A stretch of 64,000 nt of DNA from Gammaproteobacteria bacterium (GTDB taxonomy: Bacteria > Pseudomonadota > Gammaproteobacteria > JABDBA01). Below the pieces are notes generated by a model. The model did not search any database. It saw only the letters and a program-made list of their open reading frames with translations, and had not been told where the DNA came from. The position numbers and the translations under genes were made by a program. The stretch lies in contig JABDBA010000005.1 of assembly GCA_013288885.1 (NCBI GenBank), positions 1 to 64,000 on the forward strand, read 5' to 3'. Shown piece by piece: positions 49,449-57,529 of this stretch. The first letter of the stretch is position 1. Each line of letters opens with the position of its first letter.

Positions 49449-49464
49449 TATTTCCGAGCCCCTC

Positions 49465-49776
49465 CTAAGTACACCGCGTTGGCTTCGGCAAACCAGCAAT
49501 TTTAGCCGCCTGCTTCATCAAACCACCCGGAAATAATTTGTGCAAGTAAATACTATTACCTTTCGCGCTGCCCATCTTCACTGCCAACTCTTTTACTAAA
49601 ATACGTGCCGTTGGCATCGTTTGATATTGCTGATAAAACTCCCGCAAAAAATGAATCACTTGCCAGTGATCTTCGGTTAACATTAAGTTTTCCGCTGTAG
49701 CAATTGCCAGCGCTGCTGGCTCGCTCCAATCGTGCAGATTAACTAGATAACCTTCTTTGTCGGTAGTAATAGGCAT
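49465..49776 (-). CDS. tusE: Sulfur relay protein TusE (DsrC family)
   Basis: Accepts persulfide from TusBCD and passes it to MnmA for 2-thiolation of U34 in tRNA. It has 103 residues; the conserved penultimate Cys (C102 in KPTRCT) is the sulfur carrier, and DWSEPAALAIA and LTEDHWQVIHFLREFY are family blocks. In this window tusBCD lie 3.7 kb away on the same strand, separated by accessory genes. Confidence 0.94.
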   Translation of the reverse strand: MPITTDKEGYLVNLHDWSEPAALAIATAENLMLTEDHWQVIHFLREFYQQYQTMPTARILVKELAVKMGSAKGNSIYLHKLFPGGLMKQAAKIAGLPKPTRCT

Positions 49777-49792
49777 GCCTCATTATACAAGC

Positions 49793-49940
49793 TTAGGGCC
49801 TGTTTACAATTCTACTATGCTGGCCATAAATCATTGATTTTCTGCGCTTCGTTGCTCACATACGACCAAGTATGCTCCGCTACGATGCTCGAAAATCAAT
49901 GATTTCTGTCTCAGCCTAGCGAATTGTCAACAGGCCCTAA
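49793..49940. mobile_element. MITE-like foldback element (148 bp)
   Basis: Terminal inverted repeats of 20 bp with one mismatch (49793-49812 and 49921-49940, containing GGGCCTGTT) enclose a second perfect 15-bp inverted repeat (AAATCATTGATTTTC at 49828-49842 and complement at 49891-49905). The centre also pairs imperfectly. The GGGCC ends are flanked by TA on both sides, consistent with TA-targeting transposases. No coding capacity. Confidence 0.75.
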
Positions 49941-50018
49941 TATTTTTTTGTTACTAGTCGCTTTGATTTCCTTTTTATGGTCTATATTTATTAATAGGAA
50001 ACCAACAAGGAGGTTACC

Positions 50019-50942
50019 ATGTGCAAATTATGGCTCAAGTATCTAATATCTACATTAGCATTATTCAGCGTTGTTTCATCTGCCCAAGCTTGGGATAAAG
50101 GCATTTACTTAACCCAATATGTGTTAGAAAAACCCAGTCGATTGGATTATTTAATCTCCGAAGCCAAAGCTACAGGCATTAATACCTTTGTGATCGATCA
50201 CGATTTTTATAGTAAACATTATGCCGCCGCCATCAGTAAAGTCAAAGCCGCCGGTATTAAGGATGTTGCCCGTATTGTGGTCTTTTCAGACGGTGGCAAT
50301 GCCGAACAAATACATTCTCAAGCGCATTGGGAAGAGAAATTTCTATTAGCCGAAGATGCTATTAAAGCAGGTGCAGATGCTGTGCAGCTTGATTATATCC
50401 GTTATAGCTCTAAAGAACCGGCTAACCCACAACATGCTAAAGATGTATATCAAGTCATTAAATGGTTTAAAGCAAAAATAAATGCTGAACATACACCGAT
50501 GCAGATCGATATCTTTGGTGAGGTAAGTTATTACCCCTCCATGCATATTGGTCAAGATATTAATCTGTTTGCCGACAGCGTTGACGGTGTAAACCCCATG
50601 GTATACCCATCGCATTATTGGCCGTATCAAAAATATTCTGCTGAACCCTATAAAACTATTAATAGTTCGTTAAATTCTTTAGAAGGAAAATTTAATGGTA
50701 ATGCGCCATTTAAAGTGCACGCGTTCATCGAAGCGGCAAATTTTCATTATCTTAAAAAGACTTCAAATGCCGAAAAACAAAGCTATTTATTACAAGAAAT
50801 TCGTGCCGTGGAAAATGCCAAAGGCGTTTCTGGTTGGTACGTATGGAGCGGTAATAATGTTTATGAAAATTTATTCCAAGTATTAAAGAATAATAAGACC
50901 AGACCAGCTGATTTTTCCGACATTAAAACTGCACAAAATTAA
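50019..50942 (+). CDS. Secreted glycosyl-hydrolase-like protein (DUF4015 type)
   Basis: 307 residues. Signal peptide with SSAQA before W25; then a TIM-barrel-like domain with alternating strands such as GINTFVIDHDF, DAVQLDYIRYSS, VDGVNPMVYPSHY and VSGWYVWSGNN. The DYIRY and NPMVYPSHY motifs are typical of the DUF4015/GH13-like putative glycosidases. It probably acts on polysaccharide in the periplasm or outside. The SD is very strong (AAGGAGG). A MITE-like element lies just upstream. Substrate not predictable. Confidence 0.8.
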   Translation: MCKLWLKYLISTLALFSVVSSAQAWDKGIYLTQYVLEKPSRLDYLISEAKATGINTFVIDHDFYSKHYAAAISKVKAAGIKDVARIVVFSDGGNAEQIHSQAHWEEKFLLAEDAIKAGADAVQLDYIRYSSKEPANPQHAKDVYQVIKWFKAKINAEHTPMQIDIFGEVSYYPSMHIGQDINLFADSVDGVNPMVYPSHYWPYQKYSAEPYKTINSSLNSLEGKFNGNAPFKVHAFIEAANFHYLKKTSNAEKQSYLLQEIRAVENAKGVSGWYVWSGNNVYENLFQVLKNNKTRPADFSDIKTAQN

Positions 50943-50947
50943 ATCGC

Positions 50948-52147
50948 TCAGGGCTGCAGACGAACTGGAGTAAATGCAGAAGTAGATACAGTTTGTAATG
51001 GTGGTGCAGGTGGCCGCACATAATCTTTTGCGGTTTTAGCCTGGGAATTTTTTTCTTCTGTAGCTTTAGATTGGGCGGCTGCAGCAACCGCAGGTTTGTT
51101 GGGTGTAGGAACAACAGATCTAAAAAAACTTTGTGCGGCACTGCCAGCCACTTCGCCATACCTTCGTTTCCGCGACCCCTGGGCTGCTTTTTGAGAACTT
51201 GGATTATCAGTGGTTTGCTTGGCATCTGCTGTAGTTTCAGCCTTATCTTCTGAAGAATCACCTGCCAGCTTCGCAAAAAAAACTTCACATTGTTCGCGGA
51301 CCTGCGTTAAGCAGGTTGCAATTTCTTTAGACGAGATCACTGCGCTTGATAGTTTTTCATAATTAGAAGGAATGCTACAGAAGTCAAAAAATAAGATAAT
51401 AGACTTCCATATTATTAATATTTCCTTTCTCGTGCTATCGCCCTTTTCAAAAAAGATACAAGATTCATAAAACCGGAAGAGAGCGGCAAAAAGAGTGCGG
51501 TCATTCGATTTGCGTAGGATACTTAATAAGTCTTCAAGGAAAAAATATCTAGCATTATCATCGGGATGGAAAAAATTTAGTAAGTTCTCACTGTCAAACC
51601 AATTTTCAGTTTTGTTAGTACGAGCAACTAGGATTAATAAATCACATAGGGTTTTTAAATAAGCCGCTTGTTGTGCTGGCGTTTTTAAGAGGGGTTTCAT
51701 GTCCTTGTTGTACATGTAAACAATACACGCGAAAAGGCGTAAGCACCCCACTTTACGATCGTTTTCGTCATTTTCGAGTGTGAGAAAATACGCGTTTAAA
51801 TCTTTACATAATTTAAATAGTTCTTGATTTCGATTAAATTTTTCCTTAGGTTTCGTTTTTGCAACTAAATCCATTACCGCTTCAATCCAAGGACTAAACC
51901 AGTGGTGGAATATATCGCTTACTCCTTCCGGAATTTTAGTTGAGAAAGCTTGCGCAATGGATGCGCCATTACGATACAAAAGAAAAGCGGTTTCATATTG
52001 TTTAGTTTCTACCGCCAGAGTAAGAGCGGTTTTTCCATCGCCATTTCGCGCATTAATATCGATGGTTTTGTGTTTTCTAAGAAGCTCCGTGAGCTGGTTA
52101 GCGCTATTTTCTTCTTCTATTGCAGTATGAAAGATAGTATTCGGCAT
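50948..52147 (-). CDS. Ankyrin-repeat protein, effector candidate
   Basis: 399 residues. The N-terminal 70 residues form one to two ankyrin repeats (NTIFHTAIEEEN; INARNGDGKTALTLAVE; FLLYRNGASI). Residues 80-290 are helical and unassigned. The last 110 residues are low-complexity, Lys/Ala/Pro-rich, with the basic cluster SRKRRYG. The ATG at 52147 (MPNTIF) follows GGTGA; a TTG at 52189 in frame would add 14 residues without support. Its 3' end lies 5 bp from the convergent hydrolase gene. It resembles small ankyrin effectors of intracellular bacteria; target unknown. Confidence 0.78.
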   Translation of the reverse strand: MPNTIFHTAIEEENSANQLTELLRKHKTIDINARNGDGKTALTLAVETKQYETAFLLYRNGASIAQAFSTKIPEGVSDIFHHWFSPWIEAVMDLVAKTKPKEKFNRNQELFKLCKDLNAYFLTLENDENDRKVGCLRLFACIVYMYNKDMKPLLKTPAQQAAYLKTLCDLLILVARTNKTENWFDSENLLNFFHPDDNARYFFLEDLLSILRKSNDRTLFAALFRFYESCIFFEKGDSTRKEILIIWKSIILFFDFCSIPSNYEKLSSAVISSKEIATCLTQVREQCEVFFAKLAGDSSEDKAETTADAKQTTDNPSSQKAAQGSRKRRYGEVAGSAAQSFFRSVVPTPNKPAVAAAAQSKATEEKNSQAKTAKDYVRPPAPPLQTVSTSAFTPVRLQP

Positions 52148-52222
52148 TATATTCACCAAGGGTAAAGAGTAGATGGAGATTATATCCAAACCAACACCTT
52201 AATGCAAGATTGAGGAATTTGG

Positions 52223-52322
52223 GGTCACATCTGGAAATCCAGATGTGACCACTATGGGCATTTACATAAAGTATGTTACATGTTAGCATTACATATAATA
52301 CGTAATAACAATATGTAACATA
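52223..52322. promoter_or_regulatory. Divergent intergenic region with two dyads
   Basis: Between the divergent ankyrin and ATPase genes lies a perfect 12-bp inverted repeat with a 4-bp loop (GGTCACATCTGG at 52223-52234, complement at 52239-52250) and a second pair TATGTTACAT/ATGTAACATA (52272-52281/52313-52322, 31-bp loop) next to the ATPase start. The layout fits shared regulation of both genes or an autoregulated ATPase operon; this is inference. Confidence 0.5.
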
Positions 52323-52335
52323 AGGTATGAAATCT

Positions 52336-53481
52336 ATGAGCGACTATTTTCCTGCTAAATTGGCACTCGGCACCCAATTCTGTAATCGCAAAAAAGAAAA
52401 GGAGTTCCTAACTAAAAATGTGGATAAATGTCGGCATACGGTGCTAAATGCGCCGCGCCGCTATGGGAAGTCGAGTCTGGTGATGAATCTTGTGACTGAT
52501 CTCAAAGTTCCATTTGCTTCAGTTGATTTATTTCTAGCACATGACGATAATGCTGTTACCAAAAGAATATTAGATGGCATCGGTCAAGCTGTTTCCCATA
52601 TCTTGCCACTTAATCAAAAAATTCTGGTGAAATTACAAGGACTATTCAGTAAATTTAAAGTATCGTTAAGTGCACATGGTTTCAGCCTCGATTTTACCCT
52701 TGCAGCGGGAACACTCGACCCTGTTGATCAAGTGTTCAGTGGGTTACAAGGCTTATCGCGTTTGGCCAAAGAAGAAAATAAAAAGTTCATCTTCTTTTTA
52801 GATGAATTTCAAGATATTCAAACAGCACCGAGTTCAAAGTCAATTCAAGGCGCAATAAGACACGTTGCGCAAGAAACTGCAAATATTGTCTTTATTTTTT
52901 CAGGTAGTAACAGACGATTGTTATTGGAAATGTTTGATGATAAATCTATGCCACTTTATATGCTGTGTGATATGTTGCCACTTGATCGTATGTCTTCTGA
53001 TGATTATCGTTCGCATCTGCATAAAATGGCCAAGAAAAAATGGGGCGAGGATTTGCCGCCGATGGTGTTTGATAAAATTATTGCATTAACAGAATTACAT
53101 CCTTATTACGTCAATCTGCTTTGTAATGAACTTTGGAATTTAGATAATTTGCCGACATATGATGATGTTTTTGCTGCTTGGCAAGTATGTTATGAAACGC
53201 ATGAAGATAGATTAATTGCGGACCTTGAAAAATTAACCATCAAACAACAAGATGTTTTAAAAGCTTTGGCGATGCACCCAGCCGTTGAACCAACCGGGCA
53301 GAAATTTTTGAGTCATTCAAAAATGGCTGCTTCCAGCGTTACACAAAATATTAAATCATTATTAGATAAAGATATGCTTTATAAAGTGAAAAAACTCGAT
53401 CCCATCTTACCGCAGATTTATTTACACCAAATTAGAGTGTTAGATCCTTTGTTGGCCTATGCGCTGCGGAAGTACTCGTAA
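52336..53481 (+). CDS. AAA ATPase, archaeal-ATPase-like
   Basis: 381 residues. P-loop ATPase with Walker A APRRYGKSS (residues 39-47), Walker B FIFFLDEFQDI (about 157-167), an FIFSGSNRR sensor-like strand and a C-terminal winged-helix-like region (about 300-381: ALAMHP ... HSKMAASSVTQNIKSLLDKD). This class (AAA_14/ATPase_2-like, STAND-related) is widespread in mobile regions and largely uncharacterised. The ATG at 52336 has AAGG ten bases upstream; the ATG at 52327 is too close to it. It resembles the ATPase at 264 in class but not in its C-terminal domain. Confidence 0.82.
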   Translation: MSDYFPAKLALGTQFCNRKKEKEFLTKNVDKCRHTVLNAPRRYGKSSLVMNLVTDLKVPFASVDLFLAHDDNAVTKRILDGIGQAVSHILPLNQKILVKLQGLFSKFKVSLSAHGFSLDFTLAAGTLDPVDQVFSGLQGLSRLAKEENKKFIFFLDEFQDIQTAPSSKSIQGAIRHVAQETANIVFIFSGSNRRLLLEMFDDKSMPLYMLCDMLPLDRMSSDDYRSHLHKMAKKKWGEDLPPMVFDKIIALTELHPYYVNLLCNELWNLDNLPTYDDVFAAWQVCYETHEDRLIADLEKLTIKQQDVLKALAMHPAVEPTGQKFLSHSKMAASSVTQNIKSLLDKDMLYKVKKLDPILPQIYLHQIRVLDPLLAYALRKYS

Positions 53482-53495
53482 TTAGTGTCTGACTC

Positions 53496-53795
53496 CTATG
53501 ACCAACTTTGAATAGGATGATATTGCAAAGTAAGTTCCACAAAACCATCGTAATCAATGAGTTTTATTGCGGGTAAAATGTTGTCAATAATGCCGCGTGC
53601 TTCGATGTCTGGTTTTAAAACGAAAAAGGTATATTTCTTTAATGTAGCAGGGGTGAGATGCTTTAAATTAGTATTAACTAATGCAGCGAGCACCCCATCT
53701 TCAATCAAAAGAATAGCATCGCCATCGGCAGCCAAACGCAGGCAATTTGCTAGAGCATTGGAAGAGGATGGTGATTTGTTGATAATGTGCAGCAT
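53496..53795 (-). CDS. tusB: Sulfurtransferase complex subunit TusB (DsrH family)
   Basis: Subunit of the TusBCD complex that relays sulfur from TusA to TusE for tRNA thiolation. It has 99 residues: MLHIINKSP start, DAILLIEDGV and a C-terminal DYDGFVELTLQY segment match TusB. It sits 1 bp after tusC. tusE, its functional partner, is 3.7 kb further along the same strand. Confidence 0.92.
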   Translation of the reverse strand: MLHIINKSPSSSNALANCLRLAADGDAILLIEDGVLAALVNTNLKHLTPATLKKYTFFVLKPDIEARGIIDNILPAIKLIDYDGFVELTLQYHPIQSWS

Positions 53796-53796
53796 G

Positions 53797-54159
53797 TTAA
53801 AAATTAAAAATAATATCTTGTTGTTGAATTATATTTGCTAACTCAGCAGAATTTTTTACCGCAACGGGTATTAATAAATCTTCTGTCTTTAACCCACTGC
53901 TAGCCAAAGATTCTTCCTCAACATACACATTTTGAATTTCATATAGTGGCAGCGCTTTAAAGGCTAAAGAAAAATTTTTCGCAAGAATATGGTCAGGTGT
54001 TTGCCCTTTTTTTATTTGTAGAATCCCATCGTCTATAAATGCCACGCTGATTTCTTGGTTAAATGTGCTTGCCATCAGCAGTATATCTAATGCTTCTTGT
54101 GCCAGTGCAGTGCCATAAGGTGCTTGACGGTTGATGAATAATATTTTTTTTTGTTTCAT
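53797..54159 (-). CDS. tusC: Sulfurtransferase complex subunit TusC (DsrF family)
   Basis: Structural subunit of TusBCD, 120 residues. INRQAPYGTALAQEALD at the N-terminus and VAFIDDGILQI are typical. Separated by 3 bp from tusD and 1 bp from tusB; the three are one transcriptional unit with yccA upstream. Confidence 0.93.
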   Translation of the reverse strand: MKQKKILFINRQAPYGTALAQEALDILLMASTFNQEISVAFIDDGILQIKKGQTPDHILAKNFSLAFKALPLYEIQNVYVEEESLASSGLKTEDLLIPVAVKNSAELANIIQQQDIIFNF

Positions 54160-54162
54160 TTT

Positions 54163-54552
54163 TTATCCAAAAATAATAAACCGTTCGGCATTAATGCTTG
54201 CTTCAATCAACTGACCTAAGCCAGAAATTGTAAAACCAGTAGCGAGATTGGCGGCGGTTTTTTCATAACGTTCTGCTTCAGTAATATCTAACACGCCACG
54301 ACGTAATGCAGCAGCCACACAAATGATTAATTCAACACCATATTGTTTGGTAAGTTGTTGCCAATGGGTCACTAGATTGGTTTCATCTTGCGGCGGTGCA
54401 ATAAAAGCATTGCCGTTTAACGCGCCATCGCCATAGAAGAATACGCGATTAATGGTATGGCCTTTTTGGAGTGCAGCTTTACAAAAGAGATAAGCAGTGC
54501 TTGCACCCTGGTGTGAGAAGGGTGCTGCTTTGACGAAAATGGCGTATTTCAC
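54163..54552 (-). CDS. tusD: Sulfurtransferase complex subunit TusD (DsrE family)
   Basis: Catalytic subunit of TusBCD. It has 129 residues with a GTG start at 54552 (MKYAIFVKAAP). This puts the persulfide-carrying Cys in ICVAAALRRGV at position 78, the same number as in E. coli TusD (128 residues). The frame stays open to 54636, but that extension lies inside yccA. It is 13 bp downstream of yccA. Confidence 0.95.
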   Translation of the reverse strand: MKYAIFVKAAPFSHQGASTAYLFCKAALQKGHTINRVFFYGDGALNGNAFIAPPQDETNLVTHWQQLTKQYGVELIICVAAALRRGVLDITEAERYEKTAANLATGFTISGLGQLIEASINAERFIIFG

Positions 54553-54565
54553 AAAATCTACCGAA

Positions 54566-55240
54566 TTACTCTCTATTCCCACCAAAAATCCCAAGCAACT
54601 GCAACAAGCTGATAAAGATATTGAACAGTGAGACATACAACGTAACAGTAGCCATAATATAATTACGTTCGCCGCCGCTAATAATTGAACTGGTTTGCAT
54701 CAAAATCACGCCGGAAGAAAGCAACACAAATGCCGCTGATACAAAAATCATTAAACCGCTGATATGGAAGAACAGATTGCCCAGGCCTGCTAAAAAGGCC
54801 ACGATCATACCCGCCATAATAAACCCACCCATAAAGCTAAAGTCTTTACGGCTGACTAAGGCATAACCCGAAAGTGCGAAGAAAATGAGACCAGTAGCGC
54901 CGAGCGACATCATCACCAATTGGCTACCGTTGGTGAAGCTATGCACATAGAAGCTAATGATAGGCCCTAAGGTATAGCCCATGAAGCCGGTCAGGGCGAA
55001 TACAGCTGCAATGCCCCAAACGCTTTCGCGCAAGCGGCTGGTGACGAACAATAAACCAAAATAGCCAATTAGGGTAATGAAGGGGTTCAGCGGGCGTGCA
55101 CCACTCACCATCGCTAAGCCCGCAGTAATAGCGCTAAATGCCAGTGTAAGCCCTAGTAGAATATAGGTATTACGCAATACCGCATTAGTGGCTAATGCAG
55201 ATTCAGTTTGACGTGTGATGACGATATTGTCATTTTGCAT
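54566..55240 (-). CDS. yccA: Bax inhibitor-1/YccA family membrane protein
   Basis: Seven-helix inner-membrane protein, 224 residues. In E. coli YccA modulates FtsH proteolysis of SecY. The BI-1 core YFGLLFVTSRLRES and GFMGYTLGPIISFYVHSF match. The ATG at 55240 (MQNDNIV) has GAGGAG upstream; the frame start at 55273 is not supported. Adjacent to tusDCB on the same strand; in E. coli yccA sits next to tusE. Confidence 0.92.
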   Translation of the reverse strand: MQNDNIVITRQTESALATNAVLRNTYILLGLTLAFSAITAGLAMVSGARPLNPFITLIGYFGLLFVTSRLRESVWGIAAVFALTGFMGYTLGPIISFYVHSFTNGSQLVMMSLGATGLIFFALSGYALVSRKDFSFMGGFIMAGMIVAFLAGLGNLFFHISGLMIFVSAAFVLLSSGVILMQTSSIISGGERNYIMATVTLYVSLFNIFISLLQLLGIFGGNRE

Positions 55241-55362
55241 GGTTAGGTTTCTCCTCAGTTGAACTTGCCCCAATTATACCATATTGGGATAGAAAAGTAA
55301 TATTTTAGACGCTATTTTTCAGTGTTTTACTCATAAGTTATTTCTATGGATGAACATTGATT

Positions 55363-55383
55363 TGTAGTCCTCTTGAGACTACA
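55363..55383 (+). promoter_or_regulatory. Dyad upstream of the RelB/YafQ-type pair
   Basis: TGTAGTC (55363-55369) and GACTACA (55377-55383) form an inverted repeat 37 bp before the antitoxin start, a usual distance for an antitoxin-bound operator. Confidence 0.5.
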
Positions 55384-55419
55384 ATATGAATAAATGTTAA
55401 ATTAATTGAGGGGTTCGTC

Positions 55420-55686
55420 ATGCATACAGTTAACACTTACGTTCGCGCCCGTATTGATACCGCTACTAAAGAACGAGCTACTGCTGCGTTAGAAGCAATG
55501 GGCTTATCTGTTTCAGATGCTATTCGCTTGCTTATGTTTCGAGTGGCTGATGAGCATCGCCTTCCTTTTGAAATAAAAGCTCCTAATTCACATACTCAGA
55601 AAGCTATTATCGAGCTTGAATCAGGCAAAGGAAAGCGGTTTAGGAACGTCAAAGCTCTGATGGAAGATTTAAATGAGGATGATTGA
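55420..55686 (+). CDS. RelB/DinJ-family antitoxin
   Basis: 88 residues. N-terminal ribbon-helix-helix (VRARIDTATKERATAALEAM, GLSVSDAIRLLMFRVADE) for DNA binding and dimerisation, and a C-terminal tail that wraps the toxin. First gene of a type II toxin-antitoxin pair; overlaps the toxin gene by 14 bp. An inverted repeat upstream is the likely operator. Confidence 0.93.
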   Translation: MHTVNTYVRARIDTATKERATAALEAMGLSVSDAIRLLMFRVADEHRLPFEIKAPNSHTQKAIIELESGKGKRFRNVKALMEDLNEDD

Positions 55687-55954
55687 TCGCTCGACAGCAT
55701 TTAAACGGGATTATAAACGGATAAAGGCAACACCTCGTTACAAAGATATAGATTCGTTGCTTTCTGATATTTTGGAACTTTTATTAGCGGATAAAGCGTT
55801 GCCAGAAAAAAATTGCGACCATACATTAAGCGGCGAGTGGAATGGGTATCGTGAATGTCATGTTAAGCCCAATCTTTTATTAATTTATAAAAAACCAGAC
55901 CACCATACATTGCGACTTGCGCGGCTTGGGTCACACAGTGAGTTATTTGATTAA
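55673..55954 (+). CDS. YafQ-family mRNA interferase toxin
   Basis: 93 residues of the RelE superfamily; YafQ cleaves mRNA on the ribosome. Candidate catalytic and binding residues H50, H63 and H88 and the terminal LFD (with F92) align with the E. coli YafQ active site (H50, H63, H87, F91). WNGYRECHVKPNLLLIYK is the family core. Start at 55673 overlaps the antitoxin. With intact residues the toxin is probably active. The 205 bp after it hold no gene. Confidence 0.92.
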   Translation: MRMIDRSTAFKRDYKRIKATPRYKDIDSLLSDILELLLADKALPEKNCDHTLSGEWNGYRECHVKPNLLLIYKKPDHHTLRLARLGSHSELFD

Positions 55955-56159
55955 GTTTAATTAATTAAGTAATTTTTTAAACATTTGGGTTTTTTATCAC
56001 TATGCACTTTTATTCAAGATGAGAACAACCAACGGATTATTGATTAATGGATTTATAGCCTCATGTCGAATCATCGCTGCGCTCTTTGAGCTGGCCCGCA
56101 TTTTTTATAGATTTTTGTGCTGACAGGGATGATGCAGAAGCCTAAAATTCAGAGTTAAC

Positions 56160-56552
56160 TCAGGATATCTTGCTTTTAATTTGGTCAAGCAAGTATGCCA
56201 TTAGTTTAGCATATTCTGGCAAACGAGAAAAAATTTGCTGGGCGAGTGTTTCGTCATAGGTATGCACTGTTAAATTGCGCATATCGATCATTTCAAGGGC
56301 TAAGCTGGTTTCAGGCTCATTTAAAAGACCCACCTGGAAAGCAGCTCGAAAAACGCCTTTAGGAGAGTTGATATCAAGCCCTTCTTTTGTTCGAAGATAA
56401 ATTTGCAATAATTTCCATGTCGCTTCAGTGGTAAATTTAAAGCGCTGTATAGCCGCATCCCTGCTAATTTTATTTGCAGGCATTTGTAATACTTCGTGAA
56501 AAGCAGCCTGGGCTTTTTCAGCGGTTTCAAAATATTGTTTTTGTCTTTCCAT
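56160..56552 (-). CDS. HepT/HI0074-like HEPN protein
   Basis: 130 residues, all helical. It belongs to the nucleotidyltransferase-substrate-binding (HI0074)/HepT group and carries the HEPN RNase motif RX4HXY as R92-NLTV-H97-T-Y99. In MNT-HepT modules the toxin is neutralised by an adjacent MNT nucleotidyltransferase; no such gene lies on either side here. The ATG at 56552 is 4 bp beyond the murI stop, so it is probably co-transcribed with murI. The open frame to 56642 is the murI reverse-phase extension and is not used. Confidence 0.82.
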   Translation of the reverse strand: MERQKQYFETAEKAQAAFHEVLQMPANKISRDAAIQRFKFTTEATWKLLQIYLRTKEGLDINSPKGVFRAAFQVGLLNEPETSLALEMIDMRNLTVHTYDETLAQQIFSRLPEYAKLMAYLLDQIKSKIS

Positions 56553-56556
56553 AATA

Positions 56557-57363
56557 TTACAAATGATACAACACCAACTGCACCGCCTCGCCAAAGAATA
56601 TTTTAGTGGCGGCGGCAGAGGCTTCGGTGAAGTCAGAGACATAAAAACGGCGTTGTGATGCGCCGTTTTTGTTTTTTAGATTGTGGTATTCCAGCAGGCC
56701 TTTTAAAGCCAGCGCAACGATTTCGGATGAGTCGAGTACATTCACTTTATTCTGATAAAAATCTTCGACGTGATGTTTAATCAATGGATAATGTGTGCAG
56801 CCGAGCACTAATGCTTCAATGTTTTTTAAATCCGGGTGGGCGAGATAATCGTGTAAAGCATTGGCAGTAATTTCTTTATCGGCAAAACCTTCTTCAATCA
56901 AGGGTACTAACAGCGGGGTGGCGAGCGCATTGATGCGAATACCCACATCCAGCGCATCTAATTTCTTTTTATAAATATTAGAATGCACGGTTTGTTTAGT
57001 GCCAATTAACCCGATCGATTTTTTGACATAATGCTCGCGCAAATGATCGACCATCGGGTCGATGACATTGACCACTAATGCTTTATTGCCCACATATTCT
57101 CTGACTAATTCATACGCGGCGGCAGAAGCAGTATTACAAGCGATTAAAATAACTTTGCAATTTTGCTGTAGCAACATGTTACAAATTTGGATGCAATAAG
57201 CTTGGATAGCAGCGGTCGATTTATCGCCCCAAGGCGCGCGGGCAGTATCACCAAAATAGAGGATATTTTCTTGTGGCAGCACTTGAGTGACAGCACGGGC
57301 GACGGTCAGGCCGCCGATGCCACTGTCAAAGATGCCAATAGGGTTGTTGGAGTAGTTAAGCAT
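56557..57363 (-). CDS. murI: Glutamate racemase
   Basis: Makes D-glutamate for peptidoglycan. It has 268 residues. The catalytic Cys pair is C76 in ACNTASA and C189 in LGCTHYPLI, with the N-terminal FDSGIGGLT (D13). It is followed at 4 bp by the HepT-like gene. Upstream (57364-57529) is a 166-bp divergent promoter region shared with an unknown gene. Confidence 0.95.
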   Translation of the reverse strand: MLNYSNNPIGIFDSGIGGLTVARAVTQVLPQENILYFGDTARAPWGDKSTAAIQAYCIQICNMLLQQNCKVILIACNTASAAAYELVREYVGNKALVVNVIDPMVDHLREHYVKKSIGLIGTKQTVHSNIYKKKLDALDVGIRINALATPLLVPLIEEGFADKEITANALHDYLAHPDLKNIEALVLGCTHYPLIKHHVEDFYQNKVNVLDSSEIVALALKGLLEYHNLKNKNGASQRRFYVSDFTEASAAATKIFFGEAVQLVLYHL

Positions 57364-57529
57364 AGTTTGTCATATTGGGTGTATTTGGCGCTTATTCTAG
57401 CGTGTATATGCCCGAATTGCACATGTTTTTTGTTAAAAATAATTATGATTTGGTGGTGCTCTTAAGGTTCTGTTAAGGTTGGTTGATTATACTAGTATTA
57501 GATGGTTAATCATACTTAGGAATAAAACA

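Noticed and set aside
54553-54636. Extension of tusD
   Set aside because: It falls within yccA; the GTG at 54552 restores the family length and Cys78 numbering.
56553-56642. Extension of the HepT-like gene into murI
   Set aside because: It is an out-of-phase reading of the conserved murI 3' end.
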